Numbered from the stretch's first letter, positions 9,655 through 19,424 are shown. The stretch is 56,604 nucleotides of DNA from Gammaproteobacteria bacterium (GCA_026399315.1 JAPLRF010000041.1:2996-59599); one strand, 5' to 3'. Notes: generated by a model not told the origin, from the sequence alone. Made by a program: numbers and translations.

Positions 9655-10179
9655 TTAAATATTTCTGGAAAAAACCATGTCGTAAATTTTATCGGCAATT
9701 TCTTGAGGGGAATCGACATCGGTGTTGTAGGTGTGGTTTGCAATGGATTCATATAACGGTGAGCGAATTTGATCAAACTCAACAATTTTTTGGTAGGGAT
9801 CGGGGATGTTCAGCAGTGGCCGCGTGCCTTTGCGTTGATTGGTGCGTTTGAGTTGCGTTTCCAGTGATGCACATAAATAAATGACAGTGCCTCGCGCTGA
9901 AAATGCCGCACGATTCTCTGCTTTTAGAATCGAACCACCGCCAGAAGATAAAACGATATTGTCGAGCTGTGTTAATTTCTCAACCATTTTCTGTTCGCGA
10001 TCGCGAAAACCAGCCTCACCTTCAATTTCAAAAATGGTGCTAACCGAGACACCCGTTTGTTTTTCAATTTCTTGGTCGGTATCGTAAAAGACAAAGTGCA
10101 CTTTTTTTGCTAATTGTCGGCCTACGGTTGTTTTGCCGGCACCTAATGGACCTACGATGTAAATGTTTTTATTTTTCAT
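9655..10179 (-). CDS. aroK: Shikimate kinase
   Basis: A 174-residue P-loop kinase that phosphorylates shikimate in aromatic biosynthesis. Visible motifs are GPLGAGKTT (10-18), the shikimate-binding DTDQEIE, GEAGFRDRE, and SSGGGSILK. It lies downstream of the secretin gene, the usual pilQ-aroK arrangement, but aroB does not follow; dacB is next. A 65-codon frame at 9588-9785 overlapping its 3' end is not needed to complete the enzyme, which has normal length. Confidence 0.95.
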   Translation of the reverse strand: MKNKNIYIVGPLGAGKTTVGRQLAKKVHFVFYDTDQEIEKQTGVSVSTIFEIEGEAGFRDREQKMVEKLTQLDNIVLSSGGGSILKAENRAAFSARGTVIYLCASLETQLKRTNQRKGTRPLLNIPDPYQKIVEFDQIRSPLYESIANHTYNTDVDSPQEIADKIYDMVFSRNI

Positions 10180-10206
10180 GTCGAAATTATAACAGCGCAG
10201 GCGATT

Positions 10207-11232
10207 TCACGAAAGCGCTTTCATCTCGGATGGCGTGATAAAAATCAGTAATTCCTGCTGTTTTGTAAGCGATGTATGGTGTGTAAACAATTCCCCCACA
10301 ATGGGCAGTTTATCAGCGATTGGCAGGCCTTCTTTTTGATTGGCATGCGTTGTTTCCAAAATGCCGCCCAAAACAATGGTCTGATGGTTTTTAACAACAA
10401 CTTGGGTTGTAATTTGCTGCGTCTGAATTGCTGGCACACCCTTTACTGTTAACGCACTCACTTTGTCTTGATTGAGAGAAATATGGAGTAAGATATGTCC
10501 ATTTGGCATTTGTTTTGGCGTCACTTTCAAGCGCAAGACGGCTTTTTTAAAGCTCACACTGGTACCACCGCTGAGCGTCATTTCTTGATAAGGCACTTCA
10601 GCGCCTGATTGAATGACAGCAGCTTGATTATCCAATGTCATCAGTGCCGGGCTTGAAATTAATGAGGCATGCCCTTCTTGTTCAAGTGCTGAAATTTGCA
10701 AATCGAGTAATCGACTTTCTGCTAATTTCGCAATCGTTAAGGTAAATTGCCCGGCAGCATCTGTGCTGTCGGGTTGATCCATTGACAAAGACATTTGTGA
10801 ATTTTTGGTGGCATCCTGTGTTTGAAATAAAACCCCCAATGTTTTTTGATATTGACGATCTAAGTTAATAATTTTCGCCTTAATTAAAAATTGCGGCCCA
10901 GATTGATCCAAATGATTTATTAATGCGCGAATAGCAGCAATATGTTGTTTGTCGTCTTTTAACCAAATTTGATTGCTGCGCTTGTCATAATTAATTTTTC
11001 CCAAAGGCGATAAAATAGCGGATGATTTCTTCGATATAAAAGAAACGATATTTTTTGCTTGTGCAAAATAAAGTGGAATCCAACATGTTTTCAGTGACAC
11101 TATCGCAGCGACAGGAATAATCGATTGTATCTCAGTGGATTTTGTAAAAGGGTCGCGTACGGGAGTCACTGTATCGGCGCGTGTTACAGTGAAAAATAAT
11201 AAAACGAGCACGCATAAGATAAATTTTATCAT
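10207..11232 (-). CDS. pilQ: Short PilQ-like outer-membrane secretin
   Basis: A 341-residue secretin with a signal peptide (1-19, FFTVTRA). It keeps one N-terminal ring-type domain (about 55-115) and the complete secretin core, with SLISSPALMTLDNQAA, VPYQEM and VVVKNHQTIVLGGIL followed by KLPIVGELF. Typical PilQ is about 700 residues with AMIN domains that bind peptidoglycan; those are absent here. Such mini-secretins could export a pilus or serve DNA uptake. It overlaps the PilO-like gene by 4 bp; pilP, normally between them, is missing. Confidence 0.85.
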   Translation of the reverse strand: MIKFILCVLVLLFFTVTRADTVTPVRDPFTKSTEIQSIIPVAAIVSLKTCWIPLYFAQAKNIVSFISKKSSAILSPLGKINYDKRSNQIWLKDDKQHIAAIRALINHLDQSGPQFLIKAKIINLDRQYQKTLGVLFQTQDATKNSQMSLSMDQPDSTDAAGQFTLTIAKLAESRLLDLQISALEQEGHASLISSPALMTLDNQAAVIQSGAEVPYQEMTLSGGTSVSFKKAVLRLKVTPKQMPNGHILLHISLNQDKVSALTVKGVPAIQTQQITTQVVVKNHQTIVLGGILETTHANQKEGLPIADKLPIVGELFTHHTSLTKQQELLIFITPSEMKALS

Positions 11233-11768
11233 TGCTCATTTACCTTAATTAATAAGCCATATTGTTTTTGATCGTTAATTTTTAAATGTGACAGTGAGAA
11301 TGGGAACGCTGTATTGTTGAGCTGATCAATAAAATGAAACAAATCAGCGTAATTTCCGGATAATTGAAGGTTGAAGTAATCTCCAGGATTCGTATGATGG
11401 CGGGCCTCATTTTTAATAGGCGCTGCTTGAATGATTGTAAAGCCAGATTGCTGTGCAGTTTGCGTTAATAATTGTAATAGTTGATCAGGTGTTTCAGCAA
11501 CCTGCATTGCTGTATAAAACAGTAGATTTTTCTTTTGCCAATTAAGCAGTAATTTTTGTGTTTTAAGATCTTTTGCAATTAACAATTTTGCTTTTATATT
11601 TTCAAGTGTGGCGATTTGTTTTTGTTTCATCGCTGAATGATATTTTTTAATTGGATTTTCTAATAGGTAAAAGTAGCCCGGCGCAAAAGTAAAAAAAACG
11701 ATAAAAAAAGCCGCTCCCAATTCAATCATAAATGCCATTTTAAAATATTTTTTCAAATTAATTGTCAT
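11229..11768 (-). CDS. pilO: PilO-like type IV pilus assembly protein
   Basis: A 179-residue bitopic inner-membrane protein: one transmembrane segment near residues 11-32, a coiled coil (about 40-90), then a small ferredoxin-like domain. The GNYADLFHFIDQLNN stretch is characteristic of PilO. PilO pairs with PilN to link the pilus motor to the outer-membrane secretin. An ATG 15 bp further upstream is also possible; neither has a clear ribosome-binding site. Upstream the operon is interrupted by a repeat and an unknown gene instead of joining directly to the pilN-like gene. Confidence 0.8.
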   Translation of the reverse strand: MTINLKKYFKMAFMIELGAAFFIVFFTFAPGYFYLLENPIKKYHSAMKQKQIATLENIKAKLLIAKDLKTQKLLLNWQKKNLLFYTAMQVAETPDQLLQLLTQTAQQSGFTIIQAAPIKNEARHHTNPGDYFNLQLSGNYADLFHFIDQLNNTAFPFSLSHLKINDQKQYGLLIKVNEQ

Positions 11769-11819
11769 GATGCAAAATAGCATTTTTGCAGGAAAAATCC
11801 ATACCGTGTTTTAGCTGTC

Positions 11820-11880
11820 GCACTTACTACGCTGCGCTACGTGCGTGCTTCCGTTGGGCTTATTGTTTTAACGAAGCGAT
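11820..11880 (+). repeat. GC-rich 61-bp dispersed repeat, copy A
   Basis: Runs from GCACTTACTACGCTGCGCT through GCTTCCGTTGGGCTT to GAAGCGAT. The copy at 13611-13671 has exactly the same length and differs at only a few positions; further copies are at 13748-13799 and, inverted and shorter, at 34797-34831. It lies between the PilO-like gene and the unknown 488-residue gene. Confidence 0.8.
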
Positions 11881-11977
11881 GGGCGTTAATAAACGCTAAA
11901 AAATTCGTGGTGTATCTCAGGGCGTCAGCCCTCGACCGATTTAAATGCAAGCGCTTACTTTTCGATAATGCAGTGAA

Positions 11978-13444
11978 TTACGGGATGCGAGGAACAGATT
12001 GAGGCTGAGTGGAAAATGCTTTCTCCAGCATTTCATTACATTTCGCTAAAGCTTCCCCATACCTGTTTTTTCTAGTGGGTTCCTTGTTGGATCCTGGAGA
12101 ATTTTCCCATGCCGCATGTTTTTTTGCAAAATCAGGATGCGCTTTATATTCAAGCGCTAAGTTTTTACTTTTTTCAGCTTCTAATAATGCATAAATTTCA
12201 TCGGGTGTTTTTGATTTATTTATTTTATTTATTAGTTCCGTAGCGCTTAATATTTTTTGGATTGTTGTGTCATGGCTCCCTAATAACAATGTTAAACTCA
12301 TGCTTTGTGCGCTTTTAATATATTTCGTTATTACATTGGTAATTTTCTCTTGTAGTTTCTTGTGAAACTCACGGTATGACGCTCTGTTTGCCGTAAGCGC
12401 AGATTGATCAATTGGGCACTTAAGCTTGCTAGTGTTTTTTACTATTTGAACTAATTTTTCGTAAGGTGAAAGAAAGCCTTTTTGCGATTTATTTGGATGT
12501 TCGCAGTAAAAAAAATGCGCTACGGCTTTTTTTTGAGTATGTGATAATATCTCTGCTTCTATTCCTAACGAAATGCATGCTACATTAAATTTTTCAGAAT
12601 TTAAAAAGCTTTTTTTGGGCGTTTCACAATAACGTATATTGGACTCTATTTTTTTCGCCACAGATTCTTTAGTTTCATTTTCTGAGTCATTCAATTTCAA
12701 TTTTTCAATATAACTTCTCATTTTTTCTAGCAGCATGCCATCGCAATTCTCTTTTTCAGCAATGCGACCAAGAATGGCTAAAATATTATCGTTGGCCTTG
12801 AAGTCATTTTTTTCAATTATAAGTTCAGTTGCTTTCTGTAATAATGCCAAACTTGCTTTTGGATTTTCAACAGCATGAGAAATATATTCAAGGTCACCGC
12901 CTGTTTTTTCCAAGATTTTAATTTTAGTTTCGTCGGAACAATGCGGCGTTTTTAATATTTGAACGAGCGTCTTTTTAAATTGTTCTTTCAATGATTCGCC
13001 TTGAAGATGAAGAATACATAAAGCAACATCAAGCAATAAAATTTGTAGAAGGTTATTGTGGATGCTTTTATTTCCGGTATTTGCATGCTGATAATTGACA
13101 GTTGCAATGTTGTTTCTAATTCTGCTTTCTAGCGCGTGTACTGGACCGACTTCATAAGGCTTAATGGCTGGCTCTGGATTTTCTTTTTTCTTTGCATTTT
13201 CATTCACAGTGCGGCGTTCTGATGCCTTAATTATCATTGCATTAAACGCTTCCTCTGTCATTTTTGATATCTCCCATGCCACATTTTTTTTTAAATCCTC
13301 TCTGTTTTTAGTCGTAAGCTCAAAAATACTTAGGTAATTTCCTAGCGATTCAATTAATAGTTCAGCATTTTTATGCGCAAGCGCCAGGGTAACGTTCCGC
13401 CACATTAGCTGTTGTTCTGAAATTGGCTGTATTTTTTTCCTCAT
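11978..13444 (-). CDS. Unknown 488-residue helical protein inserted in the pil operon
   Basis: No family recognised. The protein is hydrophilic, lysine/glutamate-rich and probably almost all helical, with no signal peptide or membrane segment and a Pro/Ser-containing tail (STQPQSVPRIP). I chose ATG 13444 because AGGGGAAAG lies just upstream; an in-frame ATG 27 bp earlier lacks one. It sits between the PilN-like and PilO-like genes, which are normally adjacent, and is flanked on both sides by direct copies of the same 61-bp repeat. This suggests an acquired cargo gene. Composition resembles secreted effector-type proteins of Legionellales; that is inference only. Confidence 0.8.
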   Translation of the reverse strand: MRKKIQPISEQQLMWRNVTLALAHKNAELLIESLGNYLSIFELTTKNREDLKKNVAWEISKMTEEAFNAMIIKASERRTVNENAKKKENPEPAIKPYEVGPVHALESRIRNNIATVNYQHANTGNKSIHNNLLQILLLDVALCILHLQGESLKEQFKKTLVQILKTPHCSDETKIKILEKTGGDLEYISHAVENPKASLALLQKATELIIEKNDFKANDNILAILGRIAEKENCDGMLLEKMRSYIEKLKLNDSENETKESVAKKIESNIRYCETPKKSFLNSEKFNVACISLGIEAEILSHTQKKAVAHFFYCEHPNKSQKGFLSPYEKLVQIVKNTSKLKCPIDQSALTANRASYREFHKKLQEKITNVITKYIKSAQSMSLTLLLGSHDTTIQKILSATELINKINKSKTPDEIYALLEAEKSKNLALEYKAHPDFAKKHAAWENSPGSNKEPTRKNRYGEALAKCNEMLEKAFSTQPQSVPRIP

Positions 13445-13560
13445 ACTTTCCCCTGCGAGCATGCAACTCACCTCTAATTTATAGTATTAAAACACGAAAT
13501 TAGCCTGTTTTTTTCAAGCGCGTTTTGGTTAAAACGGTGTTTTTCAATGAGATAGCGAGA

Positions 13561-13799
13561 TTGCCTATCCAGGTCGCGCTAAAGGCAGGTGCGTCAAGCT
13601 TGGGCGCTGCGCACTTACTACGCTGCGCTGCGTGCGTGCTTCCGTTGGGCTTGTTGTGTGAATGAAGCGATTCTGGAGCAATGACTTTTTTAAAAGGTTG
13701 CCTGTTTAGGTCGTGCTAATGGCAGGTTCGTCAAGCTTAGGCGCTACGCACTTACTACGCTGCGCTGCGTTCATCCGTTGGGCTTACTGTGTGAATCAC
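13561..13799 (+). repeat. Tandem pair of about 100-bp units containing repeat copies B and C
   Basis: A unit beginning TTGCCT, then AGGTCG, GGCAGGT, CGTCAAGCTT and the GCACTTACTACGCTGCGCT core occurs at 13561-13671 and again at 13698-13799, a period of 137 bp. The second copy overlaps the 3' end of the pilN-like gene and supplies its last 11 or so codons and its stop. The whole non-coding stretch 13445-13754 is otherwise empty of genes. Confidence 0.8.
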
Positions 13800-14675
13800 A
13801 AAATGCATCATCTCCGGCTTTTGCGCATCGTTGTGAATTTCTGTTAATTGACTGTTTTTCCAGGGGCAATTTTGTTGAAGTTTCGCGTTGAATTGATGAA
13901 TACCTGCTAATTGGTTGCTAACACCGCTCAATTTTATTTTTTGCTTTTTTAGCGTCAAGGAATCTAGAACAACATTATTGGGCAGGTTGTTTGCGATGGC
14001 TGATAATACCGATAAAACCCCCGTGTTATTTTTTACTGCCAACGTTTTTTCAGCATTAACAAGTTGTAGTTTTTTCAACAAAGCGGCATGCTGTGCTGCA
14101 TCAGGCGCTAATAGCGCTTTATTTTTATATTGGATTAAATGGGTTTCAGTATTTAATTCTTTTGTTTTTTTAATTAAAAAAAATTTCACAACAAATAATA
14201 CGGATAGGGAGATTAATCCATATAAAATAAGCCGCCTATTTCTAGCGCGGATATTTTTTTTTCGCCGCACTTCTCGCCAAGGTAATAAATTAATAGCTTG
14301 TTCGTCTTCAATGCCAATAGCATGAACCCCTATCTTTTCTTTTTGAAAGCAATTTTGAATATTGTTGATGGTAGGCAAATGCGACGCAAAAGCAGTAATT
14401 TTTTGCTTTGCCAAATCTTTTATTTTTTCTTTTTTATAATCAAATGATAATTGTTCCGCTGCGTGGCCAAACACTCTTTTAGCATTTGACTGCAAGAACA
14501 ATATTATTTCAGCGTCTGATAAACGGGTATCGAGGGTAAATTCATTTGACATGTAATGTGCTGATGGCAGCACAACGGTGATTTGATTGTTTGAATGATA
14601 TACCGGTTTTAGCTGTTGTAAAGCATGCGAAAGGCGTTCAACACTTTCAAATGGGATTATTAAAGGGGTGGTCAC
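13755..14675 (-). CDS. pilN: PilM-like/PilN-like fusion, type IV pilus assembly
   Basis: A 306-residue protein. About residues 1-125 resemble a cut-down PilM-like cytoplasmic domain, then the signature INLLPWRE (about 129-136) marks the start of PilN, followed by a transmembrane segment near 150-168, a coiled coil and a periplasmic ferredoxin-like domain. In full systems PilM is a separate actin-like protein that grips this PilN peptide. The start is GTG with AAGGA upstream. The C-terminus HTVSPTDERSAA is encoded by a dispersed repeat, so the original end may have been replaced. It is divergent from mrcA, as in the canonical ponA/pilMNOPQ locus. Confidence 0.75.
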   Translation of the reverse strand: MTTPLIIPFESVERLSHALQQLKPVYHSNNQITVVLPSAHYMSNEFTLDTRLSDAEIILFLQSNAKRVFGHAAEQLSFDYKKEKIKDLAKQKITAFASHLPTINNIQNCFQKEKIGVHAIGIEDEQAINLLPWREVRRKKNIRARNRRLILYGLISLSVLFVVKFFLIKKTKELNTETHLIQYKNKALLAPDAAQHAALLKKLQLVNAEKTLAVKNNTGVLSVLSAIANNLPNNVVLDSLTLKKQKIKLSGVSNQLAGIHQFNAKLQQNCPWKNSQLTEIHNDAQKPEMMHFVIHTVSPTDERSAA

Positions 14676-14819
14676 AGTATTTTCCTTACAAAAGAAGGCT
14701 ATTTTAGCCCTTTTTTTAATATCGGCAATACCGTGTTCTGAAACTGTTAATCGCAGATTCTGAGTTTTGCTTTGTTTGTGCTTTTCTTATGATAGAATGG
14801 TTAAAAAGGATGGTGAATC

Positions 14820-17142
14820 TTGCTACGACAATTCCGACAATTCATAAATCATTTTTTATTATCCCTGATGGTGTTAATGGCCCTCATGGCGATTACTTTC
14901 GGTGGGCTGTATGCCTATATGGAATTTGATTTGCCCGATGTCACGGTATTAAATGATGTGCACATGCAAATTCCGCTGCGAATTTACAGTGCCGACAGCC
15001 AATTGATTGCGGAATATGGCGCAAAACGTCGCGCGCCCGTCACCATTGATCAAGTTCCCAAGCAATTGATCCAAGCCATTCTAGCAACAGAAGACGCGCG
15101 TTTTTATTCACACCCCGGTGTTGATTTTATTGGGATTGTGCGCGCTGCCATTGCTGTTATTGCAACGGGCCATAAAGTGCAGGGCGCTTCAACCATTACC
15201 ATGCAGGTTGCTAGAAACTTTTTTTTAACGCCGAAGAAAACTTATACGCGTAAAATTAAAGAAATTTTATTGGCAATTAAGATTGATAAGACGTTTAGTA
15301 AAGCTAAAATTCTAGAATTATATTTAAATAAAGTGTATTTCGGTAGCAGGGCTTATGGCGTTTCTGCAGCAGCGCATGTGTATTATGGAAAATCATTAAA
15401 TCAATTGACCTTGCCGCAAATGGCGATGATCGCTGGGTTACCGCAAGCACCTTCACGCAACAACCCCATGAATAACCCCGCTAATGCATTAATACGCAGA
15501 AATCATGTGTTAGAGCGCATGCATGAAGTGGGTTACATTAATAAGGCGACATATGAAACAGCCATAACAGCGCCGATAACAGCGCGATATCACGCTGAGC
15601 GCCCCGCTGTGCAAGCGCCGTATCTTGCGGAAATGGTGCGTGAATCAGTCATGATGATGTATGGTGCGCGCGGTTATGATTCTGGCGTGAAGGTCTATAC
15701 GACGATCTCATCTCAATTACAGAGTGAGGCGACACAATCACTGCAATCGGGGTTAATTGCCTATAGTAATCGTCATGGGTTTCGAAAATCGACTGTTAAT
15801 TTAGGCATTCCCTCCGCTGAAAATCAGGCGGTATGGCAAACATGGCTGGAAAATCAGCCGAAGATCGACGGCATGCAAATGGCCTTGGTGCTATCGACGC
15901 AAAATCAACAAGCCACTATTTTACTGGGCAATGGCGATACGGCCATTATTCCATGGGCAGGTTTAGCGTGGGCTAAACCGGCGCTGGCGGGCGGTTATGT
16001 TGGTTCAGCGCCCAAAACAGCCAATCAAATTTTAGCGTCAGGTGATGCGATTTATGTCACTTATTTAAGCGCACAAAATCGCTGGCAATTAACGCAAGTA
16101 CCACAAGCACAAGGTGCGATGGTGGTATTAAATCCCAATGATGGTGCAATTTTAGCATTGCAAGGCGGCTTTGATTTTCACTTAAGTGCCTTTAATCGGG
16201 TATTACAAGCACAACGCCAGCCGGGCTCCAGCTTTAAACCCTTTGTTTATTCTGCTGCCTTTGATAAAGGCTATACCTTAGCAAGCACGATTAATGACGC
16301 ACCCATTATGATTCGGGATTCAGGCGAAAATACGTGGTGGCGTCCTGAAAACGACACGCAGCAATTTTATGGCCCAACGCGTTTGCGTGTTGCATTAGCG
16401 CAATCACGTAATTTAGTGTCGATTCGTTTATTGCAAGCCATTGGCATTCCATACACCCTGGATTATTTACAACGCTTTGGTTTTAATCCCAATCAATTGC
16501 CGCATCAATTATCTTTAGCGTTAGGAAGTGGTGTTATCACGCCGATGCAAGAAGCAGCGGGCTATTCAAAAAATTGTGGGCGACGACAACAAAATATTAT
16601 ATGAAGCAGCGCCACAACAAGCACAACAAGTCATCACGGCACAAAATGCTTATTTAATTACGCAAGGGATGCGCGGGGTTATTCAATCAGGAACGGCAGA
16701 AGCGGCAAAAAGTTTAAATCGCACTGATTTAGCGGGGAAAACAGGCACGACGAATGATCAAGTGGACGCATGGTTCTCCGGATTTAACAGTAATATTTTA
16801 GCAACAGTGTGGGTTGGCTTTGATAACAGCAATGATTCATTACGTGAATACGGCGCGCAAGCGGCGCTGCCGATTTGGATGCAATTTATGAAAGCGGCAT
16901 TGGCGGGACAGCCTGAAGCAACGATGGCGCAACCGGCTGATATCGTGACCGCGCGCATTAATCCTGAAACGGGATTACTGGCATCAGCAAAAGAAAAAAA
17001 TGCCATTACCGAAGTATTTCAAAAAGAAGACATGCCAAAACAATATGCGAGCAACACTCAGCCTGTTACGTTGCATGGCGTGTCTGGTGCGGTGGTTGCA
17101 AACAGCGGCGGTCATGTTGCATCGGGTGAGGATATTTTTTAA
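14820..17142 (+). pseudogene. mrcA: Penicillin-binding protein 1A, broken by internal deletion and frameshift
   Basis: The first part (14820-16604, 594 codons, TTG start with AAGGATGG upstream) encodes the membrane anchor, the glycosyltransferase domain (TEDARFYSHPG; GASTITMQVARN) and transpeptidase motifs SSFK and SRN, then terminates after AAGYSKNCGRR. The rest, including the third catalytic motif KTGTT, continues in the +1 frame from about 16563 to 17142. At the junction the usual segment of about 15 residues (pattern Y-x-FANGG-x-PY) is missing, so this is a real deletion as well as a frame change. The truncated product could still act as a glycosyltransferase. A sequencing error alone would not explain the lost residues. 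Confidence 0.85.
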
Positions 17143-17170
17143 AAATTTAATTTAACGAAAGGAATCAATC

Positions 17171-17641
17171 ATGACAAAAAGACTATGGCATTTAGGGATA
17201 TGGATTGTTGCATTTCAATGCATCGGTTACCTCATCGGCTTGCTAACACAGCAAAATATTCAGGTTTGGTATCAGACTATTCATCAATCCGCATTAACAC
17301 CACCGAACATTGTTTTTCCTATTGTGTGGGGAATTTTATATGTCGTCCTTGCTTATGTTGGGTGGTCGTTATTTGAGAATCGAAAGCAGGGAATTGTGAC
17401 GTTCGCATTCGCCGTCTTTATGATGCAAATGCTGTTAAATTGGTTATGGACGCCGCTATTTTTTCAATGGCATTTTCTTGCGGCCAGTTTCTATTTGATT
17501 TTAGCGATGATTATATTAACACTGGCAGTGATTTGGCTTATTCGTCGACATTTAAAATACACGTCACTGCTTTTGATTCCCTATTGTGTATGGCTGGTGT
17601 TCGCGCTTTATCTGAATGGCTTTATTTGGCTGCATAATTAA
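17171..17641 (+). CDS. tspO: TspO/MBR family membrane protein
   Basis: A 156-residue protein with five predicted membrane helices and the family motifs LTPPNIVFPIVWGILY and NWLWTPLFF. TspO proteins bind tetrapyrroles and related ligands; in bacteria they influence porphyrin and stress physiology. ATG at 17171 follows AAAGGAAT. It begins a run of three same-strand genes with DUF2177 and the light-dependent photolyase; tspO-photolyase neighbourhoods occur in several proteobacteria. Confidence 0.9.
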   Translation: MTKRLWHLGIWIVAFQCIGYLIGLLTQQNIQVWYQTIHQSALTPPNIVFPIVWGILYVVLAYVGWSLFENRKQGIVTFAFAVFMMQMLLNWLWTPLFFQWHFLAASFYLILAMIILTLAVIWLIRRHLKYTSLLLIPYCVWLVFALYLNGFIWLHN

Positions 17642-17662
17642 ATTTAAAACGGAGGATGTCAA

Positions 17663-18058
17663 ATGCAGATTTTTAAATCTATCGTTATTTCAACTGTCGT
17701 GATGTTGTTAATGGATGTGCTTTGGATTAGCCTTGTGATGAAGCAACTTTATCTCTCGCACATGGGGGAATTTTTGCGGATTGAAAACAACCCCATTCAA
17801 TTTAATTTTTTTGCTGCTGCTATTGTATATATTGCGTTAATTACGGGAATTTTAATTTTTGTTATACCGAAAGCAGCCGGTAATCCACTTGCTGCGCTAG
17901 GATGGGGCGCATTATTTGGATTCATTTGCTATGCGACTTATGATTTTACCAACCTGGCTATTATGAAAAATTGGCCGTTGTGGTTGAGCGTTGTTGATGT
18001 TGCGTGGGGATGTGTGCTTTGCGGCATCACAAGCATGATTACAGTATGGCTTGGATGA
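17663..18058 (+). CDS. DUF2177 family membrane protein
   Basis: A 131-residue protein with four predicted transmembrane helices. The opening MDVLWISLVMKQLYLSHMG and the internal GWGALFGFICYATYDFTNLA are characteristic of DUF2177, a family without known biochemical function, frequently next to photolyase genes. A clear GGAGG site lies at 17651-17655 before the ATG. Its end overlaps the photolyase start by 8 bp, which implies translational coupling. Confidence 0.88.
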   Translation: MQIFKSIVISTVVMLLMDVLWISLVMKQLYLSHMGEFLRIENNPIQFNFFAAAIVYIALITGILIFVIPKAAGNPLAALGWGALFGFICYATYDFTNLAIMKNWPLWLSVVDVAWGCVLCGITSMITVWLG

Positions 18059-19403
18059 TAAGCTGGTGACACACAAAAAATTTAAATTATCGTTGTTTAT
18101 TTTTCGTCGTGATTTACGAATCAATGATAATTCTGGATTAATTGCTGCTTGCAAGGAATCCGACTTTGTTATCCCCTGTTTTATTTTTGACGATCGTCAA
18201 ACTAAAAATAACGATTATTTTAGTGAAAAAGCATTTCAATTTATGCTGAACAGTTTGGCGGATTTGCAGAAAGCATTTGAAAAGCGGGGTGGAAATTTAT
18301 ATTTTTTCAAAGGAATATCGGAAATTGTTGTCGAAAATCTAATAGCCACATTACCTGTCGATGCTATTTATTTTAATCGGGATTACACGCCGTTTAGTAC
18401 GAGCCGTGATAATGCGATTAGAGGAATTTGCGATAATGCAGGCAGAAAATGTTTTGCGTATGCCGATGCGCTGCTGCATGAGCCAGAAGAAATAGCAAAA
18501 TCAAATGGCGCGCCTTACACGATCTATACGCCATTCATGAAAAAATCGCGTCAGGTTTTGGTATTAAAGCCGCGTGCGTGCAACTACAGCAATTTTTATA
18601 TTCAGCCTATTCCATGCTCCAAAAAAATAATGTTTAATGCGAGCGGCGGACGATCTGATGGGAAAACAGTTTTGAATAAAGTCGCTGAAATAATGAATTA
18701 TGACGACTATCGGAATTTCCCTGCAAAAAACGCGACAACCCATTTATCTGCGCATCACAAGTTCGGCACAATTTCAATTCGTGAATCGTATAAAGTAATG
18801 CTTGAGTCGTCACAGCAAGTATTGATTAATGAACTGTATTGGCGCGATTTTTTTACGCACATTGGCTTCCATTTTCCGAATGTATTTTCCGAAAGTTTTA
18901 ACCCAAAGTACCGCGCGATTAATTGGTGTAACCGCGATGATGATTTTAAAAAATGGCGCGAAGGGAAAACAGGATTTCCGATTGTCGATGCCGGTATGCG
19001 AGAATTAAACCAAACGGGCATTATGCAAAATCGGGTGCGCATGATTACAGCATCTTTTCTCGTAAAAGATTTGCATATTGATTGGCGTTGGGGTGAACGC
19101 TATTTCGCACAACATCTTATTGATTACGATCCTGCCGTGAATAATGGTAATTGGCAGTGGGTCGCATCAACGGGATGTGATGCGCAACCCTATTTTCGAA
19201 TTTTTAATCCCTGGCTTCAGCAAAAACGATTTGATGCTGAAGCACTGTATATTAAACACTGGATTCCTGAATTAAAAAATATTCCTGCGACATTATTGCA
19301 TTCCCCTGAAAAAATGATATTGCATAATAGTGTTGGTTATCCAAAACCCATGGTCGATCACGCTGTAGCGAGTAAAATGGCCAAGACACTATTTGCAAAA
19401 TGA
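18051..19403 (+). CDS. phrB: Deoxyribodipyrimidine photo-lyase
   Basis: A 450-residue flavoprotein that uses blue light to split pyrimidine dimers. The N-terminal photolyase alpha/beta domain (FIFRRDLRINDN) is followed by the FAD-binding domain with WRDFFTHIGFHFPNVF, TGFPIVDAGMRELNQTG and NNGNWQWVASTGCDAQPYFRIFNP segments, all family hallmarks. Start ATG 18051 overlaps DUF2177. A light-repair enzyme hints at an environmental or extracellular phase in the life cycle. Confidence 0.95.
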   Translation: MDDKLVTHKKFKLSLFIFRRDLRINDNSGLIAACKESDFVIPCFIFDDRQTKNNDYFSEKAFQFMLNSLADLQKAFEKRGGNLYFFKGISEIVVENLIATLPVDAIYFNRDYTPFSTSRDNAIRGICDNAGRKCFAYADALLHEPEEIAKSNGAPYTIYTPFMKKSRQVLVLKPRACNYSNFYIQPIPCSKKIMFNASGGRSDGKTVLNKVAEIMNYDDYRNFPAKNATTHLSAHHKFGTISIRESYKVMLESSQQVLINELYWRDFFTHIGFHFPNVFSESFNPKYRAINWCNRDDDFKKWREGKTGFPIVDAGMRELNQTGIMQNRVRMITASFLVKDLHIDWRWGERYFAQHLIDYDPAVNNGNWQWVASTGCDAQPYFRIFNPWLQQKRFDAEALYIKHWIPELKNIPATLLHSPEKMILHNSVGYPKPMVDHAVASKMAKTLFAK

Positions 19404-19424
19404 TTTTAAACGCGCATAAACGCA

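Noticed and set aside
9588..9785. 65-codon minus frame overlapping the end of aroK
   Set aside because: Different frame from a full-length aroK, no ribosome-binding site and no recognisable content.
16528..16562. ATG start for a separate downstream protein in mrcA
   Set aside because: The frame before about 16563 is out of register with PBP1A; the second part is the displaced C-terminal end of the same gene and not an independent gene.
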